The position numbers and the translations under genes are program-made. Below the pieces are notes generated by a model. That model did not search any database and was not told the origin of the DNA. It saw only the letters and a list, made by a program, of their open reading frames with translations. DNA of 50,288 bases from Desulfatitalea sp. UBA4791 (GTDB taxonomy: Bacteria > Desulfobacterota > Desulfobacteria > Desulfobacterales > Desulfosarcinaceae), in contig DHGT01000158.1 of NCBI GenBank assembly GCA_002402905.1, forward strand, positions 1 to 50,288. Reading direction: 5' to 3'. Positions within the stretch are counted from its first letter, which is position 1; each line of letters begins with the position of its first letter. Shown piece by piece: positions 17,825-26,837 of the stretch.

Positions 17825-19261
17825 ATGAACACGATCCTGGTCATCGACGATGACGATCAATTGCGAAAGAGTTTCGAAAAGCTTCTCACCCAGGAGGGAT
17901 ACCGTGTGCGCAGCGCCGCCTCGGGCGAGGCCGGCATTCAAGCCGTCGAAGAAGAGTGTCCCGATCTGGCCATACTCGATGTTCGACTGCCGGGCATGAA
18001 CGGCCTGGCGGCGTTCGAACACCTGCATGCCATGGAGCCCAAACTGCCGGTCATCATCATGACCGCCTACGGTACGACCGAAACCGCCATCCAGGCGACC
18101 AAAATGGGTGCCTTCGACTATATTCTCAAACCGTTCGACATTCCCGACATGCTCAGCATCATCCGCCAGGCGCTCAATGCCGGCCGATTCATGCGCTCGC
18201 CGGTGCACATGAACAGTCTGCCCGATAAAGCCGATCGCGATGCCATGATCGGCAAAAGTCCGGCCATGCAGGAGGTCTATAAGGCCATCGGCCGTGTGGC
18301 CGCCACCGATGCCACCGTGTTGATTCGGGGTGACTCGGGTACGGGCAAGGAACTGGCCGCCCGGGCAATCTACCAGCACAGCCAGCGTGCCAATCGCCCG
18401 TTTATGGTGATCAACTGCGTGGCCATACCCGATACGTTGCTCGAAAGCGAGCTGTTCGGGTATGAAAAAGGCGCCTTTACCGGGGCCAGCCATCGCCGCA
18501 TCGGAAAGATCGAACAGGCCAACGGCGGCACCATCTTTCTGGATGAAATCGGCGACATGCCCATCAATCTGCAGGCCAAGATTTTGAGGTTGCTTCAGGA
18601 GCGCTGCATCGAACGGTTGGGCGGACGCGAAACGATCACCGTGGATGTGCGCATCATCGCCGCCACCAACCGCCATTTGGAGCAGATGATCACGGCCGGT
18701 CACTTCAGGGAAGATCTGTACTACCGTTTGAAGGTCATCACCATTTGGCTGCCGACCCTGAGTCAGCGGATCGAAGACATCGAGGCCTTGGCCGACTATC
18801 ATCTCTCCAAGCACGCCGCCGAACTGGGGCTCGATGCCCCGCCGATCACCAAGGAGGCCCTGAGCGTGCTGAAGCAGTTGCCCTGGCCGGGAAACGTGCG
18901 GGAACTTTCCAATACCTTGCAAAAGGCACTGATTTTCAACCGGGGCGCCCCCCTGCGCGAGGAGGATATTCTCAACGCGGTCCGGGAGGACCATGGCCGG
19001 GAGAGATCGGCAGGCCTGGGGAGCTACGAGGAGTGCCTGCGCCAGTGGATTCGCGAGGCGCTGCAAGATCAGGAAGATGAACATCTTTTCGAGTCGGCCA
19101 CCGATCGATTCGCGGCCCTGCTGATTCGCGAGGCGTTGACCTTTACGGACGGCAACCGATCGCGCGCGGCCAAACTACTGGGGATTACCCGGCCGACCCT
19201 ACATGCCAAAATTGAGAAGTACCATCTCTCCTTCAGAACGTCGGTGGAACAGCCGGATTGA
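17825..19261 (+). CDS. NtrC-family sigma-54-dependent response regulator
   Basis: This 478-residue enhancer-binding protein has a receiver (1-120) with Asp52 and Lys102, an AAA+ domain (about 140-380) with Walker A GDSGTGKE (169-176), the sigma-54 contact loop GAFTGA (216-221), Walker B TIFLDE (236-241) and an Arg-finger region, and a C-terminal Fis-type helix-turn-helix (about 440-466). It is coupled to the kinase at 16360. Good sigma-54 promoters flank it on both sides (15996-16010, 16289-16304, 19435-19450), making these its most likely targets. Confidence 0.94.
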   Translation: MNTILVIDDDDQLRKSFEKLLTQEGYRVRSAASGEAGIQAVEEECPDLAILDVRLPGMNGLAAFEHLHAMEPKLPVIIMTAYGTTETAIQATKMGAFDYILKPFDIPDMLSIIRQALNAGRFMRSPVHMNSLPDKADRDAMIGKSPAMQEVYKAIGRVAATDATVLIRGDSGTGKELAARAIYQHSQRANRPFMVINCVAIPDTLLESELFGYEKGAFTGASHRRIGKIEQANGGTIFLDEIGDMPINLQAKILRLLQERCIERLGGRETITVDVRIIAATNRHLEQMITAGHFREDLYYRLKVITIWLPTLSQRIEDIEALADYHLSKHAAELGLDAPPITKEALSVLKQLPWPGNVRELSNTLQKALIFNRGAPLREEDILNAVREDHGRERSAGLGSYEECLRQWIREALQDQEDEHLFESATDRFAALLIREALTFTDGNRSRAAKLLGITRPTLHAKIEKYHLSFRTSVEQPD

Positions 19262-19341
19262 TTCGGACGGACACCGACGGTCGCATTTGCCAGATCAACC
19301 GGCACTTGTCAGCTTTTTTTACATGATGAAAAATTTGATCA

Positions 19342-19360
19342 CCCCTATCTTAGGGTTTTT
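19342..19360 (+). terminator. Short hairpin with T-run after the NtrC gene
   Basis: CCCTA, a three-base loop and TAGGG are followed at once by five T residues, 80 bases past the NtrC stop. The stem is short (5 bp), so termination may be partial. It separates the kinase-NtrC unit from the sigma-54 promoter of the Usp unit. Confidence 0.45.
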
Positions 19361-19434
19361 GGACCGGCCACGTTTTATAATATTATATTATGCAAAATTT
19401 CAGTAAGATAATGGAGGCAGCAATATCTTCGAAG

Positions 19435-19450
19435 TGGCACGGCGGTTGCT
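19435..19450 (+). promoter_or_regulatory. Sigma-54 promoter of the Usp operon
   Basis: Reads TGGCACGGCGGTTGCT, a full match to TGGCACG-N4-TTGCT. Transcription should begin near 19461, about 55 bases before the Usp start at 19517. It is the clearest sigma-54 site in the window. Confidence 0.88.
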
Positions 19451-19516
19451 CTATTCACCATTAAAGTCAATGGTCTTAGCGACTGCGCAAGTAACCTTTT
19501 ATACGAGGAGATGGCC

Positions 19517-19984
19517 ATGCGAAAAATTGAAAGAATTATGGTGGCGGTCGATCTGTCGGACTATTCACTTCCATCGGTACAGTATGCCATGCAGCTGGCC
19601 CAGGCCCTGGGCGCCGAGATCATTCTGGTGAATGTTTATAACCAGCGTGATATCAGTGCCATCCGAACGGCCACGGATGCCTATTACGATCCCGGCTTTT
19701 TCGACAAAGTGGTGGAAGAGAACAAGACCTTCAGGCGCAATCAACTGGATAATCTGGCGGAACATGCCGGGGCCCAGGATCTCGTCAAACGCAAATTGGT
19801 GCGCATCGGCGTACCGCATCAGGAACTGATCGCCGCCATCGAAGAGGAAAAAGCCGACATGCTGGTGATGGGAACCAAGGGGCGATCCAATCTGGCCGAT
19901 ACCATCGTCGGGTCGGTTGCGCGCAAAATGGTTCACAGCAGCCCGGTCCCCCTGGTTACCCTGCCGCCGGGATCGGTTGGATAG
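19517..19984 (+). CDS. Universal stress protein, single domain
   Basis: This 155-residue cytoplasmic UspA-type protein has the N-terminal strand motif MVAVDLSD and a canonical nucleotide-binding motif G-2x-G-9x-GS (GTKG, nine residues, GSV, near 124-138), so it probably binds ATP. The ATG at 19517 is chosen because AGGAG lies about six bases upstream; the ATG at 19511 abuts that site. It is the first gene behind a consensus sigma-54 promoter. A second, tandem Usp follows after 143 bases. Confidence 0.92.
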   Translation: MRKIERIMVAVDLSDYSLPSVQYAMQLAQALGAEIILVNVYNQRDISAIRTATDAYYDPGFFDKVVEENKTFRRNQLDNLAEHAGAQDLVKRKLVRIGVPHQELIAAIEEEKADMLVMGTKGRSNLADTIVGSVARKMVHSSPVPLVTLPPGSVG

Positions 19985-20127
19985 GCTGAAGCGGCCGATG
20001 TCACGAAGCGGCAAGCAAGGTGAAAGCATCCCCAAACATGACGCTCTATCCCGTAATCGTTTCTTCATACCTAGTATATTTGAGGGGCCATGAACGAAAC
20101 GTCGTCGACCGATAAGGAGAATTCGGT

Positions 20128-21060
20128 ATGCCTGACAAACCCATAGAAAAAATCCTCGTGGCCCTGGACGGGTCGGATCGTAGCGTGCGAACCGTAAAAT
20201 ACCTGGCAGGATTGACGGCATTGGTCAATGCCGAGGTCCGGCTGTTCCATGTCTTTAGAAAAGTTCCCGAAAGTCACTACGATCTGGCCAGGGAACCGGC
20301 GGCCATACACATTTCCGGTCAACTACTGGGATGGGAGCAGCACCAGCGGCAACTCATCGAAAAGCACATGGAGAGATGCCGGAGGATTTTGATCACCGCC
20401 AATTTCGATCCCGAGCGGGTAAAAACGGTCATCCACGATCGTCAACACGGAGTGGCCCGGGATCTCATTGCCACCGTGGCAAATGCCCGCAAACCGTATG
20501 ATGCGGTTATCATCAGGCGCCGCGGCATGGGACGCCTGGCCGGAGTCGTCATCGGCAGCGTGGCCTTCAAGGTGCTCGACGGACTCCACATGGCACCGTT
20601 GGTGTTCGCAGGCCGCAAGCCGGACAACAAGAAGATATTGATCGGCATGGATTTATCGGAAAATGCCATGCGGGCGGTTGATTTTGTCGGCCGGATGACC
20701 CAAGGCCGCGGTTACACCGCCGCCCTTGCCGTGGTGGTGCGCCGGAACGGCGCTGCTGTGGTGGGGGAGGGCGCCGAGACGGATGTCAAAGCCTATGAAA
20801 ATGCCCTGGAAAGCGCATTTGAAAAGGCGAGGAATCTTTTGGCCGCCTATGGCTATGATGGGGAAAAGATCGACAGCCGTATCATCAGAAACAAGCCCAG
20901 CCGCGCCGGGGCCTTGGTTGAATTCGCCGAAGCCGACAATTACAACACCATCGTCGTTGGCCGCAAAGGTGTCACCAACCTTGATGATTTTCTTATCGGT
21001 CGGGTGAGTCACAAAATCCTGCATGTCGGCAGGAAGCATAATGTATGGATCGTTAATTAA
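20128..21060 (+). CDS. Tandem universal stress protein (two Usp domains)
   Basis: This 310-residue protein has two Usp domains (about 5-160 and 168-310). The first keeps part of the nucleotide motif (RRRG, nine residues, GSV); the second reads GRKG, nine residues, GRVS, so the first Gly and the final Ser/Thr position respectively are altered. Nucleotide binding may be weak. AAGGAG stands eight bases before the ATG. It belongs to the unit Usp, tandem Usp, GNAT, receiver-like protein downstream of the sigma-54 promoter at 19435. Confidence 0.9.
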   Translation: MPDKPIEKILVALDGSDRSVRTVKYLAGLTALVNAEVRLFHVFRKVPESHYDLAREPAAIHISGQLLGWEQHQRQLIEKHMERCRRILITANFDPERVKTVIHDRQHGVARDLIATVANARKPYDAVIIRRRGMGRLAGVVIGSVAFKVLDGLHMAPLVFAGRKPDNKKILIGMDLSENAMRAVDFVGRMTQGRGYTAALAVVVRRNGAAVVGEGAETDVKAYENALESAFEKARNLLAAYGYDGEKIDSRIIRNKPSRAGALVEFAEADNYNTIVVGRKGVTNLDDFLIGRVSHKILHVGRKHNVWIVN

Positions 21061-21102
21061 ACGGTTGAGCCGTTGCGCTGAAGGTTTGAAAGGATCCCTG
21101 TC

Positions 21103-21714
21103 ATGGACAGTCGGGTGAGTTTCACGGCCACCGCAGATGATGAGGCCGGCGTATCTGATGAACTGGCGTTGCCAGACGCACCATCTGGACTCTTATATGC
21201 GGATCATTATGAATTTTTTGTCAAACTGCCTGAAGTGGGGCGCTTGAAAATTCGCCCGATTCAAGAGGGCGATGCCCATTTGCTCGAGGCGCTTTTTAAA
21301 ACACTTACCCCGCACTCGGTATATCTTCGGTTTTTCGCCTATTATCGTCAGTTGCCGCCCGCCATGCTGGAGCGGTTTACCCGGATCGATTACAGCCGTG
21401 AGATTGCCCTGGTTGCGATTTCGAGGGAAGCCGGCGAAGAGAAAATGGTGGGCGATGCCCGTGTGGTCGAGACCAATCTTCCCGGCGCGGCCGAATTTTC
21501 CGTCCTGGTCGCCGATGCCTTACAGGGGAAAGGCATCGGCGCATGCTTGTTGCAGAACTGCTTGTCCATTGCCCGAAAACGCGGCTACCAGCGGATCTAT
21601 GGTATCGTGCTGGCAGAGAACCGACAGATGTTGGCGCTGGGGCGGAGACTCGGGTTCAGTATCAGACACATCACCGGCAGCCGTGAATATGAACTTTCCA
21701 AGGCGTTTGTATGA
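21103..21714 (+). CDS. GNAT family N-acetyltransferase
   Basis: This 203-residue acyltransferase has a GNAT fold from about residue 45, with the acetyl-CoA pyrophosphate-binding motif QGKGIG (145-150) followed by the alpha-3 helix, and a C-terminal GRRLGFSIRH segment. The region RFFAYYRQLPPAMLERFTRIDY resembles the GNAT domain of bacterial protein lysine acetyltransferases of the Pat type. It follows the tandem Usp by 42 bases. Usp proteins are known acetylation targets in some bacteria, so the neighbours are candidate substrates. That link is inference. Confidence 0.85.
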   Translation: MDSRVSFTATADDEAGVSDELALPDAPSGLLYADHYEFFVKLPEVGRLKIRPIQEGDAHLLEALFKTLTPHSVYLRFFAYYRQLPPAMLERFTRIDYSREIALVAISREAGEEKMVGDARVVETNLPGAAEFSVLVADALQGKGIGACLLQNCLSIARKRGYQRIYGIVLAENRQMLALGRRLGFSIRHITGSREYELSKAFV

Positions 21715-21715
21715 T

Positions 21716-22123
21716 ATGGACAGGGAGTATATCATCCTTATTGCCGATCGGAACCCGCGGATCAGGGATTTTGTGCTGCGGGAGTTGAAAAGCGAAGGCC
21801 ATCGCGTCTATTCGGCCGATAACGCCGATCAGCTCAAGAATTGGATTCACCGGCCCGGCAAGCTGGATGCCCTGGTTATTGATCCCGATATGCCGGGCCT
21901 GGAGGATCCGGCCGCTTTTGGCCGGATGCTGGCGGAGCGGCCAACCCTGACCGTCATTTTCCATTGTCTGGCCTCCGATTGCTTTTCCATCCGGACTCCC
22001 GGCAGGGCCGTGGCATTCGTGGAAAAGAGCGGCCAAAGCGTGGATTTGCTGAAGCATAAAATCCGCACGATCCTTTCCGAACAAAGCAGTAAAGAAGATC
22101 CCACCCGGATCCGCCAGAAATAA
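21716..22123 (+). CDS. Receiver-like protein with degenerate active site
   Basis: This 135-residue CheY-like protein starts one base after the GNAT stop, in another frame. It keeps Asp11 of the acidic pocket, an acceptor-like Asp56 (LVIDPDMPG) and Lys104 (FVEKSG). The second acidic residue and the Thr/Ser strand motif differ (ADRN and FHCLASD in place of DDE and LTGH). It may be phosphorylated poorly or act as a constitutive binding module. No output domain follows. No strong ribosome-binding site is visible, consistent with translational coupling to the GNAT gene. Confidence 0.75.
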   Translation: MDREYIILIADRNPRIRDFVLRELKSEGHRVYSADNADQLKNWIHRPGKLDALVIDPDMPGLEDPAAFGRMLAERPTLTVIFHCLASDCFSIRTPGRAVAFVEKSGQSVDLLKHKIRTILSEQSSKEDPTRIRQK

Positions 22124-22251
22124 ACCCCCTCTCTTCTTTTGTGTTCGATTCTTTTACACCCTGCAAAAGTAATTGCCGACATGATTGCTCCCGACCGGGT
22201 GGCTCGTATTGAAGATGCTTGAATTCTCATGAAAATCAATGAGGCCGTATT

Positions 22252-22267
22252 TGGCACACGACTTGCT
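22252..22267 (+). promoter_or_regulatory. Sigma-54 promoter of the kinase/receiver-carrier operon
   Basis: Reads TGGCACACGACTTGCT with exact GG-N10-GC spacing and near-consensus boxes. The predicted transcript begins near 22278 and carries the kinase start at 22358. This rules against the upstream in-frame ATG at 22229, which lies before the promoter. Confidence 0.82.
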
Positions 22268-22357
22268 CATTCTCATGGGGCGGAATTGGCATGCCCAGTT
22301 GCCCAGTCGATTCCGCGGTTGGCGACAGACCAATTGATTGAAAAGAGAATAACACCT

Positions 22358-24106
22358 ATGGCCTCGGATCCTCGCCCCATAGCCCCCCATGCGTTGGCCT
22401 ACCTGAATGCCAACGTGGACCTGAAAACTTATTTTAAAAAACAGGAACGGCGATTCCTCCTGGGCTTGATGGCTGCCTTTCTTCTGCCGCTGGCGCTGCT
22501 GTCGGCCTATTTTCACTACCAGTTCCATGTCACCTTGAAAGAGAGCGGCAAATTGAACCTGGCGGCCATTGCCGAAAGCAAACGCAATACCGTCGACCTT
22601 TTCCTGCAAGAGCGGATAGTGAATCTTTTCGCCTTGTTTTCGAGCCCGGCGTTCGAGCCCGCACCGTCCCAGCAGCAAATGGACACCCTGCTTCGTCAGC
22701 TGAGGCAAACCAGCGATGCCTTCATTGACGTCGGGTTTGTGACCCAGCACGGGTTGCAGATCGGCTATGCCGGTCCATACCCCTACCTGCAATATAAGGA
22801 TTACAGCGCCCAAGACTGGTTTTCGGCATTGATGGCTTCGCAGCGAGGGCATGCGATCAGTGATATTTATCTCGGATTCCGAAACAAACTGCACTTCACC
22901 ATTGCCACCCGACAGGTGATCGAAGCCAATACCTACATCCTGCGGGCAACACTCGATCCCGAAAAATTCTATCTTTTTCTACAGACCATCAATCGGGGAA
23001 AGGGCGTGACATCGAGCATAGTCAATAGCCAGGGGCGTATTCAGCTCGGTAATCCCGCCATGGAGGAAGTGTTGACTATCAGCGGTTATGTGCCTCCCGC
23101 GGAAGCGCCTTCCGGTGCTAAGACCGTCTTCACCAATGGTGAGGCGGTACTCATGGCCCACGCCTGGCTGAAAGAGGCGCCCTGGTCGCTTCTGGTCAGC
23201 CAGCCCCTGAGTATCGCCTTTGCCCAGCTCTATAGGACCCGCCTCATCATGCTGATCAGTTCCACGGTGATCTTGATCCTCGTTGCACTGGCCATCTGGA
23301 TGACCACCCACGCACTGATCGCCAAAGCCAGGGAGAATGCCGAAACGCATGAAGAGTTGTCGGCGCAATTGCTGCATGCGTCCAAACTTGCGTCGCTGGG
23401 CGAGTTGGCCACCGGCGTGGCGCATGAGATCAACAACCCTCTGGCCATCATCGTCGCCACCACCGGCGTGATCAAGGACATGCTCAACCCCGAATTCAAC
23501 ATGGACCACTCACCCGAGCACATCATCACCGAGATCCGAACGGTAGAAGAGGCGGTCTTTCGCATCAAGGGCATTACCCAGCAATTGCTCAATTACGGCC
23601 GCAAAAACCAGCCCAGAATGCGCCCTGCCAATATCAATGCGATTCTGGAAGAGGTGTTGGGTGGATTCAAAGAGCACGCCCTGGCATTGGCCGACATTCA
23701 AGTCGTCCGTCAATTGGACCCACAGCTGCCGGATATTCTCATGGATCCCGATCAAGTCCGACAGGTGCTGTTCAACTTGATCAACAATGCCGGCGACGCC
23801 ATCACCGGGCCCGGGAAAATTACCCTCTCCACCCAGCAGGATGAAGAAACGGTGCGCGTCACCGTGACAGATACGGGCAAGGGCATGGACAGCGAACAGG
23901 TCAAGAAGATTTTCGATCCCTTTTATACGACCAAGGAGGTCGGCAAGGGAACGGGCTTGGGACTGAGCGTTTCCATTGGCATTGTTGAATCAATGGGCGG
24001 GACCATCGAGGTGCAGAGTCTGCCGGGTGCCGGCAGCGCGTTTACGGTGATTCTGCCCAAACAAACGAACAAAGGAGCCATCAATGGAAAAAGCAACGCC
24101 AATTAG
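22358..24106 (+). CDS. dCache sensor histidine kinase
   Basis: This 582-residue membrane kinase has TM1 (about 33-52), a dCache-like periplasmic sensor (about 55-290, with IGYAGPYPYLQ), TM2 (about 296-317), HisKA with His356 (GVAHEINNP), and HATPase with FNLINNA (472-478), DTGKGM (505-510) and GTGLGL (531-536). The start at 22358 follows AAGAGA and lies downstream of the sigma-54 promoter. The last 23 bases overlap the start of the receiver-carrier fusion gene, which implies coupled translation, and they make that fusion's receiver the obvious phosphorylation target. Confidence 0.92.
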   Translation: MASDPRPIAPHALAYLNANVDLKTYFKKQERRFLLGLMAAFLLPLALLSAYFHYQFHVTLKESGKLNLAAIAESKRNTVDLFLQERIVNLFALFSSPAFEPAPSQQQMDTLLRQLRQTSDAFIDVGFVTQHGLQIGYAGPYPYLQYKDYSAQDWFSALMASQRGHAISDIYLGFRNKLHFTIATRQVIEANTYILRATLDPEKFYLFLQTINRGKGVTSSIVNSQGRIQLGNPAMEEVLTISGYVPPAEAPSGAKTVFTNGEAVLMAHAWLKEAPWSLLVSQPLSIAFAQLYRTRLIMLISSTVILILVALAIWMTTHALIAKARENAETHEELSAQLLHASKLASLGELATGVAHEINNPLAIIVATTGVIKDMLNPEFNMDHSPEHIITEIRTVEEAVFRIKGITQQLLNYGRKNQPRMRPANINAILEEVLGGFKEHALALADIQVVRQLDPQLPDILMDPDQVRQVLFNLINNAGDAITGPGKITLSTQQDEETVRVTVTDTGKGMDSEQVKKIFDPFYTTKEVGKGTGLGLSVSIGIVESMGGTIEVQSLPGAGSAFTVILPKQTNKGAINGKSNAN

Positions 24107-26150
24107 CAGCGGCAATGGGATGCCGAAGGTTTTGCTGATTGATGATGAAAATGATTTCCGCAAGGGCCTTGCACAGCAGTTGATCGTGCGCAAATACAAG
24201 GTCCTCGATGCGGACAACGGGGAGGACGCCATCAAGATAGTGCGTCATGAGAACCCCGAAGTGGTCATTCTCGATCAGAAGATGCCCGGTATGGACGGCA
24301 TTCAAACGCTGAAAGAGATTAAAAAGGTTCGGCCGGAGGTCCAGGTGATCATGCACACCGGGCATGGCACCACCGAGTCGGCTCGGATCACCGGAAAGCA
24401 CGATGTATTTCGATACATCGAAAAGCCCTGTCCCCTGGACGAATTGGAAAAGGCAATCCAGGATGCCTCCCAGGAGAGGGTCAGGGCTCTTGTCCGCCAG
24501 GAGATACCGGCCATCGAACGCACCAACCTGATGCAGTGGCTCATCGGCGCCCACAACGCGCGGCCCGGCCTCATCATGCTGGGCGCGTTGCTCTTTTTTC
24601 TGATCGTCCTGATGCCGACTCCCAATTCGCTGGAGCATCTGCTCACCGCGCCCAAACAGGGTGCGGCCGGAGAATCCATTGCCGGATATTCGGACTACAA
24701 GAAGATGAAGCCCGGTCAAACCATCGTCGAATACTACGGCGCCAAGGCGAAGATATACAGCCAAACCAAGGGCCCGGATGGCAGGACTATCAAAGCCCCG
24801 GCCACCAACGCCCAGGTTGCCATGCGGGCCAAGGTCATGGTCGGCGTGCTCGTGGTGGCCGCACTCTTCTGGGCCACAGGGGCGATCCCCATCGGCATCA
24901 CCGCCTTGCTGGTCGGCGTACTGATGTACTTCTTCGGTGTCTTTCCGCCAGGAGACGTGGCCCAGGCCTATGCAAAGGACTCGGTGGTCTTCATCTTCAG
25001 CGTGTTGGCCCTGGCCGCCGCGATCAGCAAGACCGGTCTGGACCGGCGGATCGGCATATTGCTGCTGGGTACGAGCACCAATCTGGTCAAATTCGGCCTG
25101 ATCTTCGCACCCCTGCTGTCGATCACCGCCGCATTTCTCTCCGAGCACGCGCTGGTGGCCTTCATCGCCCCCATTCTTATGATGGTCTACATGGGCGCCA
25201 TTCGGTCGGCGGGTTTGAACAAGGACAAGGCCCTGGTGGTCATGCTGCTGCTGATGCTCACCTTCTGCGGCAACGTGGGTGGACCAGGCTCACCGGCCGC
25301 CGGAGGGCGCAATGCCGTCATGTTGGGCATATTCGCAGACTACGGCGTTCAGCTCACCTTCGGCCAATGGGTGGCGCGCGGATTGCCCTTTGTACCGGTG
25401 ATGTCCCTGACGATTGCGGCCTATTTTCTCATCGTATTCAGGAAGAAGGTTTTATCTCCCAACGTCAACGTGGCGGCCCAGGTGAGGCGTGAATCGGAAA
25501 AGATCGGCAAGATGACGTCGGACGAGTACAAGGCCGCCTTCGTACTGGTGCTGCTGATCCTCATGTGGGCCACCCTGTCCGAGAGTTTCGGCATGGGCGG
25601 TCCGGCTCTGCTGGCGTTGGTGTTGTTGAACCTGATGGGTATTTTGCGCTGGAAGGACATTAACAGCATTCACTGGGACGTAGTGGCCCTTTATGCGGCT
25701 GCCAGCGCCATGGGATACGGTCTGGCGGCCTCGGGTGCCGCTTTGTGGCTGGCATCGGGCTTTGTGAATCTGCTGCCCGATTTCCTCATGAAAGGCACGG
25801 GATTGTACATTTCCACGAGCCTGATCACCGGTATCATGACCAATTTCATGAGCGACGGCGCCACGGTGGCGGCCATCGGTCCGATCACGGTGCCCATGGC
25901 CACCTTGTCCGGAACGTCGCCGCTGCTGGTGGGTCTGGCGACGGCCTTTGCTTCATCCTTTGCCCACATCCTCATTATCGGCACGCCCAACAATGCGATC
26001 GTCTTCAGTATTGCAAGAGACCCGGAAACCGGAGAGCAGCTGATCACCATGAAGGATTTTTTCATTCACGGCACCATGGTGTTTCTGCTGAGCATGGCCG
26101 TACTGTGGATATGGGTATTTTGGGGTTATTGGAAATGGTTTGGCTTTTAA
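24084..26150 (+). CDS. Receiver domain fused to a DASS/SLC13-type carrier
   Basis: This 688-residue protein has a complete response-regulator receiver (13-130) joined through a 30-residue linker to a full DASS carrier (about 160-688). The receiver keeps Asp20/Asp21, acceptor Asp64 (VILDQKMPG), Thr92 and Lys114. TM1 is at about 161-178, followed by a 70-residue extracytoplasmic loop, then TM2 with FWATGAIPIG. The re-entrant motif positions read SEH (353-355) and SDG (590-592), and the late signature is GTPNNAIVF. With the receiver in the cytoplasm the topology is consistent. AAAGGAG precedes the ATG by six bases, and the reading frame is open throughout with no internal start needed. The natural reading is a carrier gated directly by phosphorylation from the overlapping upstream kinase. 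Confidence 0.93.
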   Translation: MEKATPISSGNGMPKVLLIDDENDFRKGLAQQLIVRKYKVLDADNGEDAIKIVRHENPEVVILDQKMPGMDGIQTLKEIKKVRPEVQVIMHTGHGTTESARITGKHDVFRYIEKPCPLDELEKAIQDASQERVRALVRQEIPAIERTNLMQWLIGAHNARPGLIMLGALLFFLIVLMPTPNSLEHLLTAPKQGAAGESIAGYSDYKKMKPGQTIVEYYGAKAKIYSQTKGPDGRTIKAPATNAQVAMRAKVMVGVLVVAALFWATGAIPIGITALLVGVLMYFFGVFPPGDVAQAYAKDSVVFIFSVLALAAAISKTGLDRRIGILLLGTSTNLVKFGLIFAPLLSITAAFLSEHALVAFIAPILMMVYMGAIRSAGLNKDKALVVMLLLMLTFCGNVGGPGSPAAGGRNAVMLGIFADYGVQLTFGQWVARGLPFVPVMSLTIAAYFLIVFRKKVLSPNVNVAAQVRRESEKIGKMTSDEYKAAFVLVLLILMWATLSESFGMGGPALLALVLLNLMGILRWKDINSIHWDVVALYAAASAMGYGLAASGAALWLASGFVNLLPDFLMKGTGLYISTSLITGIMTNFMSDGATVAAIGPITVPMATLSGTSPLLVGLATAFASSFAHILIIGTPNNAIVFSIARDPETGEQLITMKDFFIHGTMVFLLSMAVLWIWVFWGYWKWFGF

Positions 26151-26216
26151 CGCAGGCAGGCAGTGGAGGCAACTTAAATTTTACCGTTATTCACCCCTCG
26201 AAACGGAGAAGGCATT

Positions 26217-26705
26217 ATGATAAGCAATAAAATTAATTTGTTGATTGTTGACGACGAGGAACAATTCCTGCATTCCATAAGCCGCAGCCTGGAGATGCGT
26301 GACTTCAATGTCACCGCTGTCAACCGGGGAGACAAGGCCCTTGAAGTCGCCAGGTCCCAGCTCATCGATATCGCTTTGGTGGATCTGAGAATGCCCGGCA
26401 TGGACGGAAAGGAGACGCTTGAGGCGTTGAAAAAGCAGCATCCTTGGATGGAAATCGTAATTCTCACGGGTCACGGCACCATTGATTCCGCCGCTGAGTG
26501 TTCACGTGCCGGTGCATTCTCTTATTTGCAGAAGCCCTGTGAATTCGATCGCCTGTTGGATACCCTGGCTCAGGCATTCAAGCGGCGGGTGATGAACAAG
26601 AAGCAGATCGAAGAAAAAAAAATGGATGCCATGCTGCGAATATCAATGGGGCATTCGGCCCGTGAGATTCTGAACAAGCTCAGGGAAATCGATCAGTCCG
26701 AATAA
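26217..26705 (+). CDS. Stand-alone receiver with long helical tail
   Basis: This 162-residue single-domain receiver has Asp12/Asp13, acceptor Asp56 (ALVDLRMPG), Thr84 and Lys106. After residue 120 a Lys/Glu-rich helical tail of about 40 residues replaces any output domain. GAGAAGG stands five bases ahead of the ATG. It is the third gene of the unit kinase, receiver-carrier fusion, receiver, so the kinase has two receivers to serve: one tethered to the carrier and one free. It could act as a phosphate sink or a second carrier contact. Confidence 0.92.
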   Translation: MISNKINLLIVDDEEQFLHSISRSLEMRDFNVTAVNRGDKALEVARSQLIDIALVDLRMPGMDGKETLEALKKQHPWMEIVILTGHGTIDSAAECSRAGAFSYLQKPCEFDRLLDTLAQAFKRRVMNKKQIEEKKMDAMLRISMGHSAREILNKLREIDQSE

Positions 26706-26789
26706 GGTGAAGCACTTGCTTTGAAATGCCCATTCCGCAAACATGCGAGAGGGGCAGCTTCCTCATGTTCGAACATCGGAAAAGACCAC

Positions 26790-26819
26790 ACCCCGGCCCT
26801 TTTGAAAGGGTCGGGGTGC
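26790..26819. terminator. Bidirectional terminator between convergent receiver genes
   Basis: A 14-bp stem (CACCCCGGCCCTTT against AAAGGGTCGGGGTG, one G-T pair) with a two-base loop lies between the stops of the plus-strand receiver (26705) and the minus-strand receiver (26838). CTTTT lies shortly after it on the minus strand. Confidence 0.8.
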
Positions 26820-26837
26820 CATGGTTGTGAGGAAAGT

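Noticed and set aside
22281..22300. Second sigma-54-like sequence TGGCATGCCCAGTTGC before the kinase at 22358
   Set aside because: The spacing between the GG and GC elements is one base too long; the site at 22252 fits exactly.
22229..22357. N-terminal extension of the dCache kinase from the ATG at 22229
   Set aside because: It lies upstream of the sigma-54 promoter at 22252-22267, lacks a ribosome-binding site and adds residues of no recognisable kind.
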